Positions 46,117 to 54,486 of a stretch of DNA of 64,000 nucleotides are shown here, in pieces (the first letter of the stretch is position 1; each line of letters opens with the position of its first letter). A program made the position numbers and the translations under genes. This stretch comes from Fimbriimonas planktonicus (lineage in GTDB: Bacteria; Armatimonadota; Fimbriimonadia; Fimbriimonadales; Fimbriimonadaceae): positions 248,001 to 312,000 of the forward strand of contig OZ248539.1 in assembly GCA_965234685.1 (NCBI GenBank), given 5' to 3'. The notes under the pieces were generated by a model. It did not search any database and was not told the DNA's origin. It saw only the letters and a program-made list of their open reading frames with translations.

Positions 46117-48456
46117 ATGATTCACGCCCTAAAGGTTCTTGAATACGGCGCAATTCTGGCGGAGCTCGCTCGGCATTGCGAAACTGAAATTGGCGCAGCT
46201 CAAGCGATCGAGCTGAAGCCGAGTTTTGATGCGCCTTCGGTGTTTGAGCGCCAGCAGAAAACAACCGACGCGGTAACCGCGCTGGAGCGGCACTCGCCGC
46301 CTGGGCTTTCAGCAGTCCGTGATTTAAGGGGCCCGTTGAAGCGGGCAGAAAAGGGCGGCGTGCTGGGCGGGGAAGAGCTGTTTCGCATCGGCGAGTGCCT
46401 TGGCGCTTTGCGAGCGATGAAGGAGTTTCTTTCGAATCGCCAAGAGGATATGCCGGCGCTCCATCCGTACGCGTTTGCGCTGCATGCCGCGCCGTCGCTG
46501 GAAGCCCGATTGCTGGACGTTTTGGAGCCGGGCGGCACCTTACGGGACCATGCTTCGCCAGAGCTAGCGACTTTGCGCCGTCGGCGGGCCGGAACCGCGA
46601 CGCGGATTGTCGAGACGATTCAGAAGTACACCTCGGGCCGGTTCCGCGACCTCTTGAGCGACCCGATCTATACGACCCGAGACGGTCGCTACGTTGTGCC
46701 GTTGAAGGCCGAGAATCGCGGAAAGATTCGCGGCATCGTCCACGATACGAGCGCCAGCGGTCAGACTATCTTCCTTGAGCCCGATGAGGTTGTACAGCTT
46801 GGAAACACCTTGCGCGAGGCCGAAGCCCTTGCTCGAGCCGAAGAGTTTCGAATCCTGACCGCGCTCAGCGAATGGGTCGGGAAAGAGGCCCTCGCGACCT
46901 CCGGAGCCGTGGAAGCCGCGGCGCAGATTGACCTGGCTTTTGCCAGCGCACGGTATGGATTTGCCGTGCGTGGTGTGCTGCCGATGATGTCTGAGGGCCC
47001 GGCGCGAATCCAGATTTTGCATGGCAAGCATCCGTTGCTGGATCCGGCCAAGGCGGTCCCGTTGGACATCACGCTTCAGCCCGGGAAGAGTGTGCTCATT
47101 ACGGGTCCGAACACGGGCGGTAAGACAGTCGCGATCAAGTGCGTTGGGCTGTTCGTCGCCATGGCCCAGACTGGCCTGATGCCGCCCGCGCTTGAGGTTC
47201 GGTTGTCGCCGTTCTGCCAAATCTGGGCGGATATCGGAGACGAACAGAGTTTGGAGCAATCCCTATCGACCTTCTCCGGGCACATCAAGAACGTCGGCAA
47301 AGCGGTCAGAGAATTGAAGCCGGGCGGTCTGGTGCTTCTCGACGAAATTGGCGCGGGCACGGACCCGGCCGAAGGGGCCGCGCTTGCGGCGGCGATTCTT
47401 CGAGCCTTGCACGAGAAAGGTGCTGCAATCCTCGCCAGCACGCACTACGGCGAGTTGAAGGCGTTTGCGTACAACACGGAAGGCTTTCAGAACGCCGCCA
47501 TGGAGTTCGACGAGAAGACCTTGCGCCCAACGTACCGACTGCTCGTTGGCGCTCCAGGAGCGAGCCATGCACTCAAGATCGCCGAACGATACGGCATCGA
47601 TCCGACCATCGTCGAGCAGGCGCGAGAGGAACTCGGAACGCAGGCCCAAGACCTGGCAAGGATGCTGGAGCAACTTTCGCAAGCCCAGAAGCTCGCGCGA
47701 ATCGCTCAAGGTGAGGCTGATCGAAAGCTAAATGAGCTGCGGGGAGCCGAGAAAGTGGCCGACCAAAAGCTACGGGAGGCCGAGGACATTCGCAAAAAGG
47801 CTCATGCGAATGCCAATGAAGTGATTGAGATCGCGTTGCGCGAAATCCGGCTCGAAGCGAATCGGCTGTTTGATGAACTCAAAGCTAAACCGGGCGACAC
47901 CAAGACGAGCGAAAGTGTCCGCCGCGGGTTGAAAGAGCTCGACGAAGTCGGCAAGGATTTCGCGAAGGAGTTTCGTGCCGGTGCAACATCATCTCGTACG
48001 AGCATCCCAGATCAGATCCAGAAAGGGGATTCGGTGAGCGTGACCGGGTTTGGCCAGAAGGGAGTCGTACTTGAGGCCCCAAGAGGCGGGCAGGTCATGG
48101 TGCAGGTGGGAATGATGAAGCTGTCGGTCCCCATCGAGCGGCTGCAGAAGACATCGGCAAACCCGGTCGGCTCGCGCCGAACGATGGAGATGCGATTGCA
48201 GAAAGCGATCAACTCAACCCTTGAGCTTGACCTGAGGCATTTGCGGGCCGAGGAAGCTTTACCCCGGCTCGAGAGATTTATCGATGACGCTTTGTTAGCC
48301 GGGACGTCGAACTTGCGCATCGTCCACGGAAAGGGCGAGGGCATCCTGCGAAAGGTCACTCAGGAAGCTCTTAAAAAGCATCCCGAGGTAGTGTCCTATC
48401 GCGATGGCGAACCGAGCGAAGGCGGGCAAGGAGTGACGATTGTCCATTTCGAGTGA
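46117..48456 (+). CDS. mutS2: Endonuclease MutS2 (Smr-domain MutS family)
   Basis: MutS2 acts in recombination suppression and, in Bacillus, in ribosome rescue. The 779-residue product has the MutS core/clamp region (about 1-310), the ATPase with Walker A GPNTGGKTVAIK and Walker B LVLLDEIGAGTDPAEGAA, and the THYGELKAFAY segment. A coiled coil rich in Lys/Glu (about 515-620), a KOW-like barrel (GDSVSVTGFGQKGVVLE) and a C-terminal Smr domain with LDLRHLRAEEAL and IVHGKGEGILRK follow. The Smr LDLRG motif reads LDLRH. Length is typical. No clear ribosome site precedes the ATG. It overlaps cdd by 17 bases. Confidence 0.95.
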   Translation: MIHALKVLEYGAILAELARHCETEIGAAQAIELKPSFDAPSVFERQQKTTDAVTALERHSPPGLSAVRDLRGPLKRAEKGGVLGGEELFRIGECLGALRAMKEFLSNRQEDMPALHPYAFALHAAPSLEARLLDVLEPGGTLRDHASPELATLRRRRAGTATRIVETIQKYTSGRFRDLLSDPIYTTRDGRYVVPLKAENRGKIRGIVHDTSASGQTIFLEPDEVVQLGNTLREAEALARAEEFRILTALSEWVGKEALATSGAVEAAAQIDLAFASARYGFAVRGVLPMMSEGPARIQILHGKHPLLDPAKAVPLDITLQPGKSVLITGPNTGGKTVAIKCVGLFVAMAQTGLMPPALEVRLSPFCQIWADIGDEQSLEQSLSTFSGHIKNVGKAVRELKPGGLVLLDEIGAGTDPAEGAALAAAILRALHEKGAAILASTHYGELKAFAYNTEGFQNAAMEFDEKTLRPTYRLLVGAPGASHALKIAERYGIDPTIVEQAREELGTQAQDLARMLEQLSQAQKLARIAQGEADRKLNELRGAEKVADQKLREAEDIRKKAHANANEVIEIALREIRLEANRLFDELKAKPGDTKTSESVRRGLKELDEVGKDFAKEFRAGATSSRTSIPDQIQKGDSVSVTGFGQKGVVLEAPRGGQVMVQVGMMKLSVPIERLQKTSANPVGSRRTMEMRLQKAINSTLELDLRHLRAEEALPRLERFIDDALLAGTSNLRIVHGKGEGILRKVTQEALKKHPEVVSYRDGEPSEGGQGVTIVHFE

Positions 48457-48853
48457 CGAGATCCTGATTGCCAAAGCAAAGGAAGTTCGAAGCCACGCCT
48501 ATGCGCCGTACAGCGGGTACTTGGTTGGCGCGGCGTTGCGGGCAGCGGACGGCGAGATATTCATTGGTGCCAACGTCGAGAACCTCTCGTTCGGTTTGAC
48601 GATCTGTGCCGAGCGGAGCGCGATCGCCGCAATGGTTTCGGCCGGTAAGCAAAGATGGACCGAACTTGCGGTCTTCACAAACGATGGGGGCACGCCGTGT
48701 GGCATGTGCCTGCAAACCCTGGTCGAGTTTGTCGAGGATCCGTCGAACTGTCGTATCTTGCTTTGTGGTTCGACAGGCAAGACAACGGAGCATCGGCTGA
48801 TTGAACTGTTGCCGATGGGATTTGCGTCGGAAGCTGTACGGCGCGTTGGATAA
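48440..48853 (+). CDS. cdd: Cytidine deaminase
   Basis: Converts cytidine or deoxycytidine to uridine forms for pyrimidine salvage. The 137-residue homotetrameric-type enzyme shows the substrate loop AYAPYSGYLVGAAL, the catalytic CAE motif in TICAERSAI and PCGMCLQTLVEF with two zinc Cys. The usual Arg after the second Cys pair (PCGxCRQ) is Leu here. TTG 48440 has GGAG at 48430-48433 and lies within the mutS2 end, so translation is coupled. Confidence 0.93.
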   Translation: MSISSDEILIAKAKEVRSHAYAPYSGYLVGAALRAADGEIFIGANVENLSFGLTICAERSAIAAMVSAGKQRWTELAVFTNDGGTPCGMCLQTLVEFVEDPSNCRILLCGSTGKTTEHRLIELLPMGFASEAVRRVG

Positions 48854-48873
48854 TCGCCAACCTTGAGAATTCT

Positions 48874-48885
48874 TTCGAATTCGAA
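48874..48885. promoter_or_regulatory. 12-bp perfect palindrome TTCGAATTCGAA
   Basis: It lies 23 bases before the ATG of the first lipoprotein gene, and a second GAATTC sits at 48867-48872. A weak promoter pair TTGAGA (48863) and TTTAAG (48887) would overlap it. It could be an operator; no regulator is identified. Confidence 0.35.
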
Positions 48886-48908
48886 GTTTAAGTGGAACAG
48901 GTAAGAAA

Positions 48909-49703
48909 ATGAATCGTTGGAATGGTATGCGTAAAGCGGGTTCGGCGTGGAGTGTTTGTGTTTGCTCTGCCCTTTTGATCACGGTGATAGCGTGTGGTGG
49001 TGGCGGCGGTGGAGGCGGCAGCACTTCGGCCAGTGGCGGCGGCTCTGGCGGAACCTTCACGGAAGTTGCGGTTGAGTTCCGAACGCCCGACAACTACGCA
49101 GTCGATCCCTCGAACATTCGGGTCGGGGACACGCTTCAGATGTACCTCTGGGGCCGCGATTCCACCGGACAGATCGGCGCCGTGCCTTCCAGCAACTGGT
49201 CAACCACTGCGCCTGGCTCGATCGCCGTGACGAGCAGTTCCGGGGCTTTTGAGGCCAAGGCAGCCACGAGCACAACTTACGTCGTGCGGGCAAACGGAAA
49301 CGAATACACCGCGAACTTCACGATTAAGGCGGCAAGCGGTGGTTTGGTTGCGGGTCGCGTTCGGAATACGGACTCTCAAGGGGTTCCTGGAGCCTTCGTG
49401 CGTATCTACAACGCTGCAGGGGCTCAGGTCGGAACCGCGGTTACGGGCTCGAACGGCACCTTCCGAGTCGTCGCGCCGTTTAACGCTACTGGTTTTTTGG
49501 TGGATATGACCGGATTGGCCACAAGATATTACAATCAGTTTGGCTACGGTGCGAGCGAATACAGCGTCATTTGTCCAGACTCAAAAGCGACACTTCCGGC
49601 GGTTTCAAGTTCAAGTTTGACCTTGTTGCCATCCAATCCGGTGGTCTATCGGAAGGTTGGCGGAACAACTCCTCCGCCTCCGCCACCAGATTGCGGATTG
49701 TAA
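48909..49703 (+). CDS. Lipoprotein with carboxypeptidase-regulatory-like domain (copy 1)
   Basis: The 264-residue product has a lipobox-like ITVIAC (Cys about residue 29) followed by a Gly-rich linker. An Ig-like region (about 50-140, NIRVGDTLQMYLWGRDSTGQ) precedes a CarboxypepD_reg-like beta-sandwich (about 145-215, VAGRVRNTDSQGVPGAFVRI). A mid Cys (SVICPDS) and a C-terminal Cys (PPDCGL) may pair. The next gene encodes a diverged paralogue with the same layout. Probably anchored in the outer membrane; function unknown. Confidence 0.75.
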   Translation: MNRWNGMRKAGSAWSVCVCSALLITVIACGGGGGGGGSTSASGGGSGGTFTEVAVEFRTPDNYAVDPSNIRVGDTLQMYLWGRDSTGQIGAVPSSNWSTTAPGSIAVTSSSGAFEAKAATSTTYVVRANGNEYTANFTIKAASGGLVAGRVRNTDSQGVPGAFVRIYNAAGAQVGTAVTGSNGTFRVVAPFNATGFLVDMTGLATRYYNQFGYGASEYSVICPDSKATLPAVSSSSLTLLPSNPVVYRKVGGTTPPPPPPDCGL

Positions 49704-49706
49704 ACC

Positions 49707-49735
49707 TTCCCAATATTCGCTGAGATTGGCATAAT
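49707..49735 (+). promoter_or_regulatory. Promoter for leaderless lipoprotein gene
   Basis: TTCCCA (49707-49712), 17-base spacer, CATAAT (49730-49735), then 8 bases to the ATG at 49744 with no ribosome site. The geometry puts the transcript start at or next to the ATG. Confidence 0.5.
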
Positions 49736-49743
49736 ATGAATCG

Positions 49744-50529
49744 ATGAAGCGCGCAAGTTTCGCGGTAACTACTTTGGCCGCACTGTTCTTAGCAGGATGC
49801 GGAGGAAATAACGGTGGTGGGGCAGCAGGTGGTGGCGGCGGATTGCCAACAGCTGGCCCACTTACGTTCGTCGAGGCCGTGTTGGCTCCTGGTGGGGTTG
49901 CTCCAAGCGATCCAGCCGCCTTCGTGGTTGTTGACCCCCTGAACGTTCAGGTCGGTCAGATCATTAAGTACCAACTCGCAACGTACTCGACCACGGGCGT
50001 GCGAACGGTTCTACCGGTCACCGAGTGGAGAAACAGCGACGAAACGAGCGCCTTTGGACAGATTGGAACTGATTCCGGTCTTTACGAAGCGGGCAACGTC
50101 GTCACGACAACCACGGAATTCATCGGAACTCGCTACAACGGAGTGGACTACTTTGCCCCTTACCAAATCAAGCCCGCACAAGCTTCGGTTCAGGGCCAGG
50201 TTGTGGACTCTTCGACTGGCCAGCCGATTCGCGGCGCCGCGATCGAATTCTACGATGCTAGCGGAGTTCTCATCGGAACCGTCCGACAGCCGTTCCAAGG
50301 CAACTTCCGAGCCTCCTTGCCGCTCAATGCTGCAACGTTTACGATCAACAGCGACACGCTGCCGACGAACTACCGACGTGTCTTCAGCTTTGAAGGCAAC
50401 GGTTTCCGAACTGGCGATCCAGGGTGCTACGCTTCGTCGCCAACGTTCTCGCTTGGCAACAACTCGTTTGGAACGGTCTTCGTTCCGAAGACCAGCGAGC
50501 CAGAGCCAGACCTCACCGGTTGCGGCTAG
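49744..50529 (+). CDS. Lipoprotein with carboxypeptidase-regulatory-like domain (copy 2)
   Basis: A 261-residue paralogue of the preceding gene. The lipoprotein signal ends FLAGC (residue about 19), followed by a Gly-rich linker. The Ig-like region (NVQVGQIIKYQLATYSTTG), the regulatory-like sandwich (VQGQVVDSSTGQPIRGAAIEF), an internal Cys (DPGCYAS) and a final Cys (LTGCG) occupy matching positions. Divergence is considerable, so the duplication is old. It may have its own promoter (CATAAT eight bases before the ATG). Convergent with the cytochrome gene. Confidence 0.75.
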   Translation: MKRASFAVTTLAALFLAGCGGNNGGGAAGGGGGLPTAGPLTFVEAVLAPGGVAPSDPAAFVVVDPLNVQVGQIIKYQLATYSTTGVRTVLPVTEWRNSDETSAFGQIGTDSGLYEAGNVVTTTTEFIGTRYNGVDYFAPYQIKPAQASVQGQVVDSSTGQPIRGAAIEFYDASGVLIGTVRQPFQGNFRASLPLNAATFTINSDTLPTNYRRVFSFEGNGFRTGDPGCYASSPTFSLGNNSFGTVFVPKTSEPEPDLTGCG

Positions 50530-50537
50530 TCTGCACC

Positions 50538-51764
50538 CTACTCATTTGGGAACCGAAGGAACTCCGCCAATGCGCGGAGTTCTTCTGGTTTTAGACCCGG
50601 GAAACCTGGCATCGTCGAACCTGGCTTAATCTCTTTCGGGTTCTTGATGTACGTGACGTAATAGAACACGTCGGTCCGCTTTTTGTACGAATCCGCGAGG
50701 CTTGGACCCGTCGTGCCAACTTTGCCATCCTGTCCGTGGCAGGCCACGCAAGAGTTCGAGTTGAATACTCGGCGCCCCATCGCGGCCAGTTGCGGGTCCT
50801 TGGTATCGGTTTGCTTGGCAATCGTGGCTAGGGAAGCCGGGTCGCGCTTTCCGACGAGGGGCGCGGGCTTCCCGCCGTGGAGCAAGGTGATGCCGGAAAA
50901 CAGCAGCGTAGTGCCAACGAGGAACCACTGAGCGACCTGCTGAGAAACCTTAAGCACACCTATTCCGAGAATGGCGGCAAGAACGGCGGATGGTAGGAGA
51001 ACGGCACCGAGCCAACCGCCACTTCGCATAAGCCCATCGGTCCAAACGAGCATAGCGTGAGCCGGAAGGGTGTACCAACTAGCGAGGGCATCGAAATTTC
51101 CGGCATCGGCGGCAGTGGCGGCACTGCCCAGCGGGCTGCGCAAGACAAACGAGGTTAGGAATGCAACCGCAAGCCCGCCGGCTGCGGCAGCCCAGTTCGG
51201 CTCTCCTTCCCGCTCTTTAATGTAAGAACTGATGAGCACGATCGCTAGGACCACAAAAAGGCCCGGCAAGACGAATCGGTGAAGGTCGTACCAAAGCGTC
51301 AACGTCTCTTGCGAGACGCCTTTCCCGCCGAGCATTGCTTCCATCAGGGGTCTGCCGACGCCCGGCACTCGGCCAGCAATGCTTCCTTCGATTGCGGCGG
51401 TTTGGACCGCATGACGATCCCAAGGCAAAATGTTGCCGGTCAGCTGGAAAGCGATGGCGAAAACAAACAGGAAGACGTTGCTGACGAACTGCGTTTGACT
51501 CTTGTGGATGTAGCTTCCACTCCACAAGCCGGCTGCTACAGCAAGACCGCTGACGACGATGAGGACCGCGCTGGCCCAATAGTGGAATCCCTGCAAAATT
51601 CCGAACGTCGGATCGAAGTGAAGGTTCTGGACGCTCTTATGGGCACCGCCGGTAGTTGCAATGTAGCGCGTGCCAAGCGCGATTCCGACCGCGATTTGGC
51701 TCACCGTGAGAATCAGCGCCGCTGCCCCCAAAGTCGCTACATGATCAGTTTTTTGATTTGCCAT
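50538..51764 (-). CDS. Cytochrome b/cytochrome c fusion lacking the heme bH ligand pair
   Basis: A 408-residue membrane protein. Residues about 10-185 align with the cytochrome b four-helix core: HKSVQNL, FHYWAS, LTGNILPWDR, IPGVG-type RVPGVGRP and YDLHRFVLPG. His61 and His162 match the heme bL ligands. The second His of each pair, the bH ligands, are Ala75 and Val176/Leu177. The Qo motif PEWY reads ASWY (228-231). Further helices follow (to about 296), then a c-type domain with CVACH (339-343) and a Met-ligand-like TMPGF. Start ATG 51764 gives a sensible first helix; the frame runs open further upstream. No Rieske gene is nearby. Family certain, activity uncertain. Confidence 0.85.
   Translation of the reverse strand: MANQKTDHVATLGAAALILTVSQIAVGIALGTRYIATTGGAHKSVQNLHFDPTFGILQGFHYWASAVLIVVSGLAVAAGLWSGSYIHKSQTQFVSNVFLFVFAIAFQLTGNILPWDRHAVQTAAIEGSIAGRVPGVGRPLMEAMLGGKGVSQETLTLWYDLHRFVLPGLFVVLAIVLISSYIKEREGEPNWAAAAGGLAVAFLTSFVLRSPLGSAATAADAGNFDALASWYTLPAHAMLVWTDGLMRSGGWLGAVLLPSAVLAAILGIGVLKVSQQVAQWFLVGTTLLFSGITLLHGGKPAPLVGKRDPASLATIAKQTDTKDPQLAAMGRRVFNSNSCVACHGQDGKVGTTGPSLADSYKKRTDVFYYVTYIKNPKEIKPGSTMPGFPGLKPEELRALAEFLRFPNE
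50559..50582 (+). terminator. Hairpin at convergent lipoprotein/cytochrome ends
   Basis: Arms 50559-50567 (GAACTCCGC) and 50574-50582 (GCGGAGTTC) with a 6-base loop, followed by TTCTGGTTTTAG, 30 bases past the lipoprotein stop. It lies within the 3' coding end of the cytochrome gene, so it may simply be coding sequence that also terminates the forward transcript. Confidence 0.45.
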
Positions 51765-51897
51765 AAGTTTCCAGCACCTAATATGACGTACGGTCGTATA
51801 CAGAGGCATCAGCGCCATTAGAACCAATTCTGAGAATTTTGCGGTTCGAATGAATCCTTTTTGACCAAAGGAATAGTACAGTTTCTGGGAGAGAAGG

Positions 51898-53163
51898 ATG
51901 AGTTCAGATTTAAACCCGCTGCAAACGAGGCTAGCGGATGGTTCGGGGGGGCAATTTGACCTCACCGAAGACACGGTTGACCAGATGCTGGCGCTCGCAG
52001 AGCGCCTGCGGATGTCGAACGGAGGAGTGCTTGACGACGACGCCATTCAGGCGGTCGCCGAAGCCACCGGTGCGCCAACCGAGTACGTTCGACTTGCGGT
52101 CAAGGTCCGTGCGGAAAAAGAAAACCGGAGTCGGCTTACCAACCTGCGTGCACAGTTCCTCACGCTGGACCCAGAAACGCGCCGCATGGTCGGTGTCGGC
52201 ACCATGGCGACGGTGTGCGCCTTCCTGTTTGCCTTGGAGTACCGACTCGGGAGTTCGGTCAGCCAATACGGCGTGCTCAGCATGGTTGGCCTCATCGCGC
52301 TTTCGCTGGGCTTGTATCAGGTCGCACTTTCGAAAGATGTTAAGTGGGCCGGTGTGAACGGAGCCATTCTTGGCGGTGCGTTCTTCGGAATGTACGCAGT
52401 GTTTTCGTTGCTGATGCAGTCGGCGATGAAGATTTATGCTCCGGCGATTTTGCCGATCATGATTGGCGGTGGCATTGCCGGTGCCCTGCTCAAGAAGGCG
52501 GTTGAAAACAACCGTGACAGTCTGGGATTGCGGGACCCGATCAAGGAGCGTCAAGAACTGCTTTCTCAGCTCGTTGAGCTGCAGGACCGGCTTCGGAGTG
52601 GAGAGCAGAGCGTTACGTTCCTCAGCGTCGATATAGTGGGTTCGACGAAGATGAAGCTGAAAGCGGACCTGCTGGCGGTGGAATACACCTTCACCGAATA
52701 CCACGGGTACGTGGAGCGCATCACGGTGAGGTACGGCGGTCGCGTGCACAGCACGGCGGGCGATGGTGTCACTTGTGCGTTTGATCATCCGCATCAGGCC
52801 TTTGCCGCAGCTAAGACGATTCAGTCCGGGTTGTTTGAGCTCAACACGTTCCGAAACCGATTAGGGTCGCCGATCACCTTGCGGTGCGGCGTTCATACCG
52901 GAACGGTGGTCACGCCTCAGGGCGGAGACATCAAGTCGCTCAACTTCTCGCACGTGATCGACGTTGCGGCCACGATTCAGAAGTACTGCCCTCCGGGCGG
53001 CGTGGCGGTAACCGAAGCCAGCGTGATGTACCTACCGGGTGGAGCAACCGCAGTTGGGGAAGAGATGATCGAGGCGGCAGACACCCGGGCGGCAATCTGG
53101 CGGCCGAAGGCGATGGTCACGACGGGTTCGGCTGAGCAAACTCCGCCGCTGCCGGCGGTTTGA
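51898..53163 (+). CDS. Membrane-bound class III adenylate/guanylate cyclase
   Basis: The 421-residue product has a cytosolic N-terminal segment (1-75, helical), four predicted transmembrane helices (about 98-210), a short coiled linker (QELLSQLVELQDRL) and a C-terminal cyclase homology domain (about 235-400). Both metal Asp motifs are present: FLSVDIVGSTKMK and STAGDGVTCAF, plus LRCGVHTGTVV near the ribose-binding region. The start has a GGGAGAGAAGG stretch immediately before the ATG. It is divergent from the cytochrome gene. Nucleotide specificity cannot be read with confidence. Confidence 0.87.
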   Translation: MSSDLNPLQTRLADGSGGQFDLTEDTVDQMLALAERLRMSNGGVLDDDAIQAVAEATGAPTEYVRLAVKVRAEKENRSRLTNLRAQFLTLDPETRRMVGVGTMATVCAFLFALEYRLGSSVSQYGVLSMVGLIALSLGLYQVALSKDVKWAGVNGAILGGAFFGMYAVFSLLMQSAMKIYAPAILPIMIGGGIAGALLKKAVENNRDSLGLRDPIKERQELLSQLVELQDRLRSGEQSVTFLSVDIVGSTKMKLKADLLAVEYTFTEYHGYVERITVRYGGRVHSTAGDGVTCAFDHPHQAFAAAKTIQSGLFELNTFRNRLGSPITLRCGVHTGTVVTPQGGDIKSLNFSHVIDVAATIQKYCPPGGVAVTEASVMYLPGGATAVGEEMIEAADTRAAIWRPKAMVTTGSAEQTPPLPAV

Positions 53164-53169
53164 TTTTCC

Positions 53170-53877
53170 ATGCGGAAAACCTACCGGCACGCAGACGAGT
53201 GGCAACGCGAGTTCGAGCCCGGCTCGCCCTTGGCGCCTATTCCCAAGATTCGCCAGGGCGCAAGCCATTTCATTGCCGGTGGGCTCTGGCAATCGGGCTT
53301 TAGGCTCTTTCACAACGGCGGTCTTCCGCAGTTCGAACGGCGACGAGACGACTGGATTTGCGAAATTCTGCTTGACGTGAATGAGACTGAGACTGCGGCG
53401 ATTCCCGTGCGCCTACGCATCCATCTTTGCCACCGTAACATTCGCACCGTTCGAGAAAAGTATTGGACGCCGGCCAGTGCCGCGCCTATCCTGGTGGCTT
53501 CATCGGATATCGGTGCACTCGAACTTCCGCCTTCATATTTTGTGTGGTGGTGCAAAGGCCGGACGTACGAGTATGCGGAACTTCTCTCCCACATTCAAGC
53601 TACGGCAATCCCCTGGTTTGCCGAGTTTGAGGATCCTGAACAATTGGAAGCGAACTTGATGGGCGCAGGTTTGCCACTGATTGGTCACGGAACGGCCATT
53701 GAGCTGTTGCTTGCCGAGTGCGGCCGGAAAGCGGCCCGTGCTTACGTTGAAAAATTCTTAGCGGAGGACCAGCAGTTCCAAATCGAAGTCGGGCGGCTAG
53801 CCGAGCAACCTCGCGGCAAACCGCTACCGGAAATGCCTCGGGCCGCAAGTGCGGCATTTTTGTATCGGCTCCTGTAG
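53170..53877 (+). CDS. Conserved-looking protein of unknown function
   Basis: A 235-residue, probably cytosolic protein with no signal peptide and no membrane segment. Features: Trp/aromatic-rich stretches (SYFVWWCKG), a probable two-layer alpha/beta N-terminal half (ICEILLDVNETETAAIPVRL) and a helical C-terminal half (AIELLLAECGRKAARAYVEKF). The segment AIPWFAEFEDPEQLEANL loosely recalls DUF4304-type proteins, too weakly to name it. It begins 6 bases after the cyclase stop, so probably shares its transcript. Confidence 0.6.
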   Translation: MRKTYRHADEWQREFEPGSPLAPIPKIRQGASHFIAGGLWQSGFRLFHNGGLPQFERRRDDWICEILLDVNETETAAIPVRLRIHLCHRNIRTVREKYWTPASAAPILVASSDIGALELPPSYFVWWCKGRTYEYAELLSHIQATAIPWFAEFEDPEQLEANLMGAGLPLIGHGTAIELLLAECGRKAARAYVEKFLAEDQQFQIEVGRLAEQPRGKPLPEMPRAASAAFLYRLL

Positions 53878-53919
53878 TCCCAAGAGGCTTGTAGGGCAGG
53901 GGTATTCTCCCGCCGATTA

Positions 53920-54486
53920 ATGCTCTTCGGCAGACGGGATAAACGGGACGCATTCGAACGCTACGCTGAAAGTGTCTTTCCGTCTGTCTTCGGTACCGCA
54001 CTTCGCCTCACCAGATCTCGTGAGGAAGCGGAAGACCTTTGCCAAGAAGCCATTGTGCGAGCCTACGAGGCGTTCGATCGATTTGATGGAACGAACTTCA
54101 AGGCTTGGCTGTTGCGAATAGTAACGAATCTGTACATCAACAAATACCGTCGGCAACAGCGGGGCCCACATATGGGTTCGCTTGATGAAGATGGAGCAGT
54201 TGAACCTACGGCAGCGGAAACGGTCCTTCCAGATCGGGCGCTTTTTGACGAAGCACTTGGGGCGGAAGTCGAAGAAGCGCTTTCAAAGGTCCCAGCAGAT
54301 TTTAGGATTACTGTAATTTTGAGCGACATTGAAGGGCTGAGCTATCAAGAGATTGCCGACGCGACGGATGTGCCTATCGGCACCGTCCGATCTCGACTGG
54401 CACGAGGTCGCGCTTTGCTCCGAACCGCCCTGGCAGAATATGCCCTTCGTGAAGGCATCGTTAAAGAAGGAATGGAGATCGAATGA
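53920..54486 (+). CDS. ECF-family RNA polymerase sigma factor
   Basis: A 188-residue sigma-70 family protein with region 2 (about 10-80: LTRSREEAEDLCQEAIVRAYEAFDRFDG, in pieces) and region 4 (about 120-175: YQEIADATDVPIGTVRSRLARGRALL), and no region 3. RpoE/SigW-like. No Shine-Dalgarno is evident; TATTCT at 53903-53908 is 11 bases upstream. The stop overlaps the start of a membrane anti-sigma gene by 4 bases, the standard arrangement for stress-responsive pairs. Confidence 0.93.
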   Translation: MLFGRRDKRDAFERYAESVFPSVFGTALRLTRSREEAEDLCQEAIVRAYEAFDRFDGTNFKAWLLRIVTNLYINKYRRQQRGPHMGSLDEDGAVEPTAAETVLPDRALFDEALGAEVEEALSKVPADFRITVILSDIEGLSYQEIADATDVPIGTVRSRLARGRALLRTALAEYALREGIVKEGMEIE

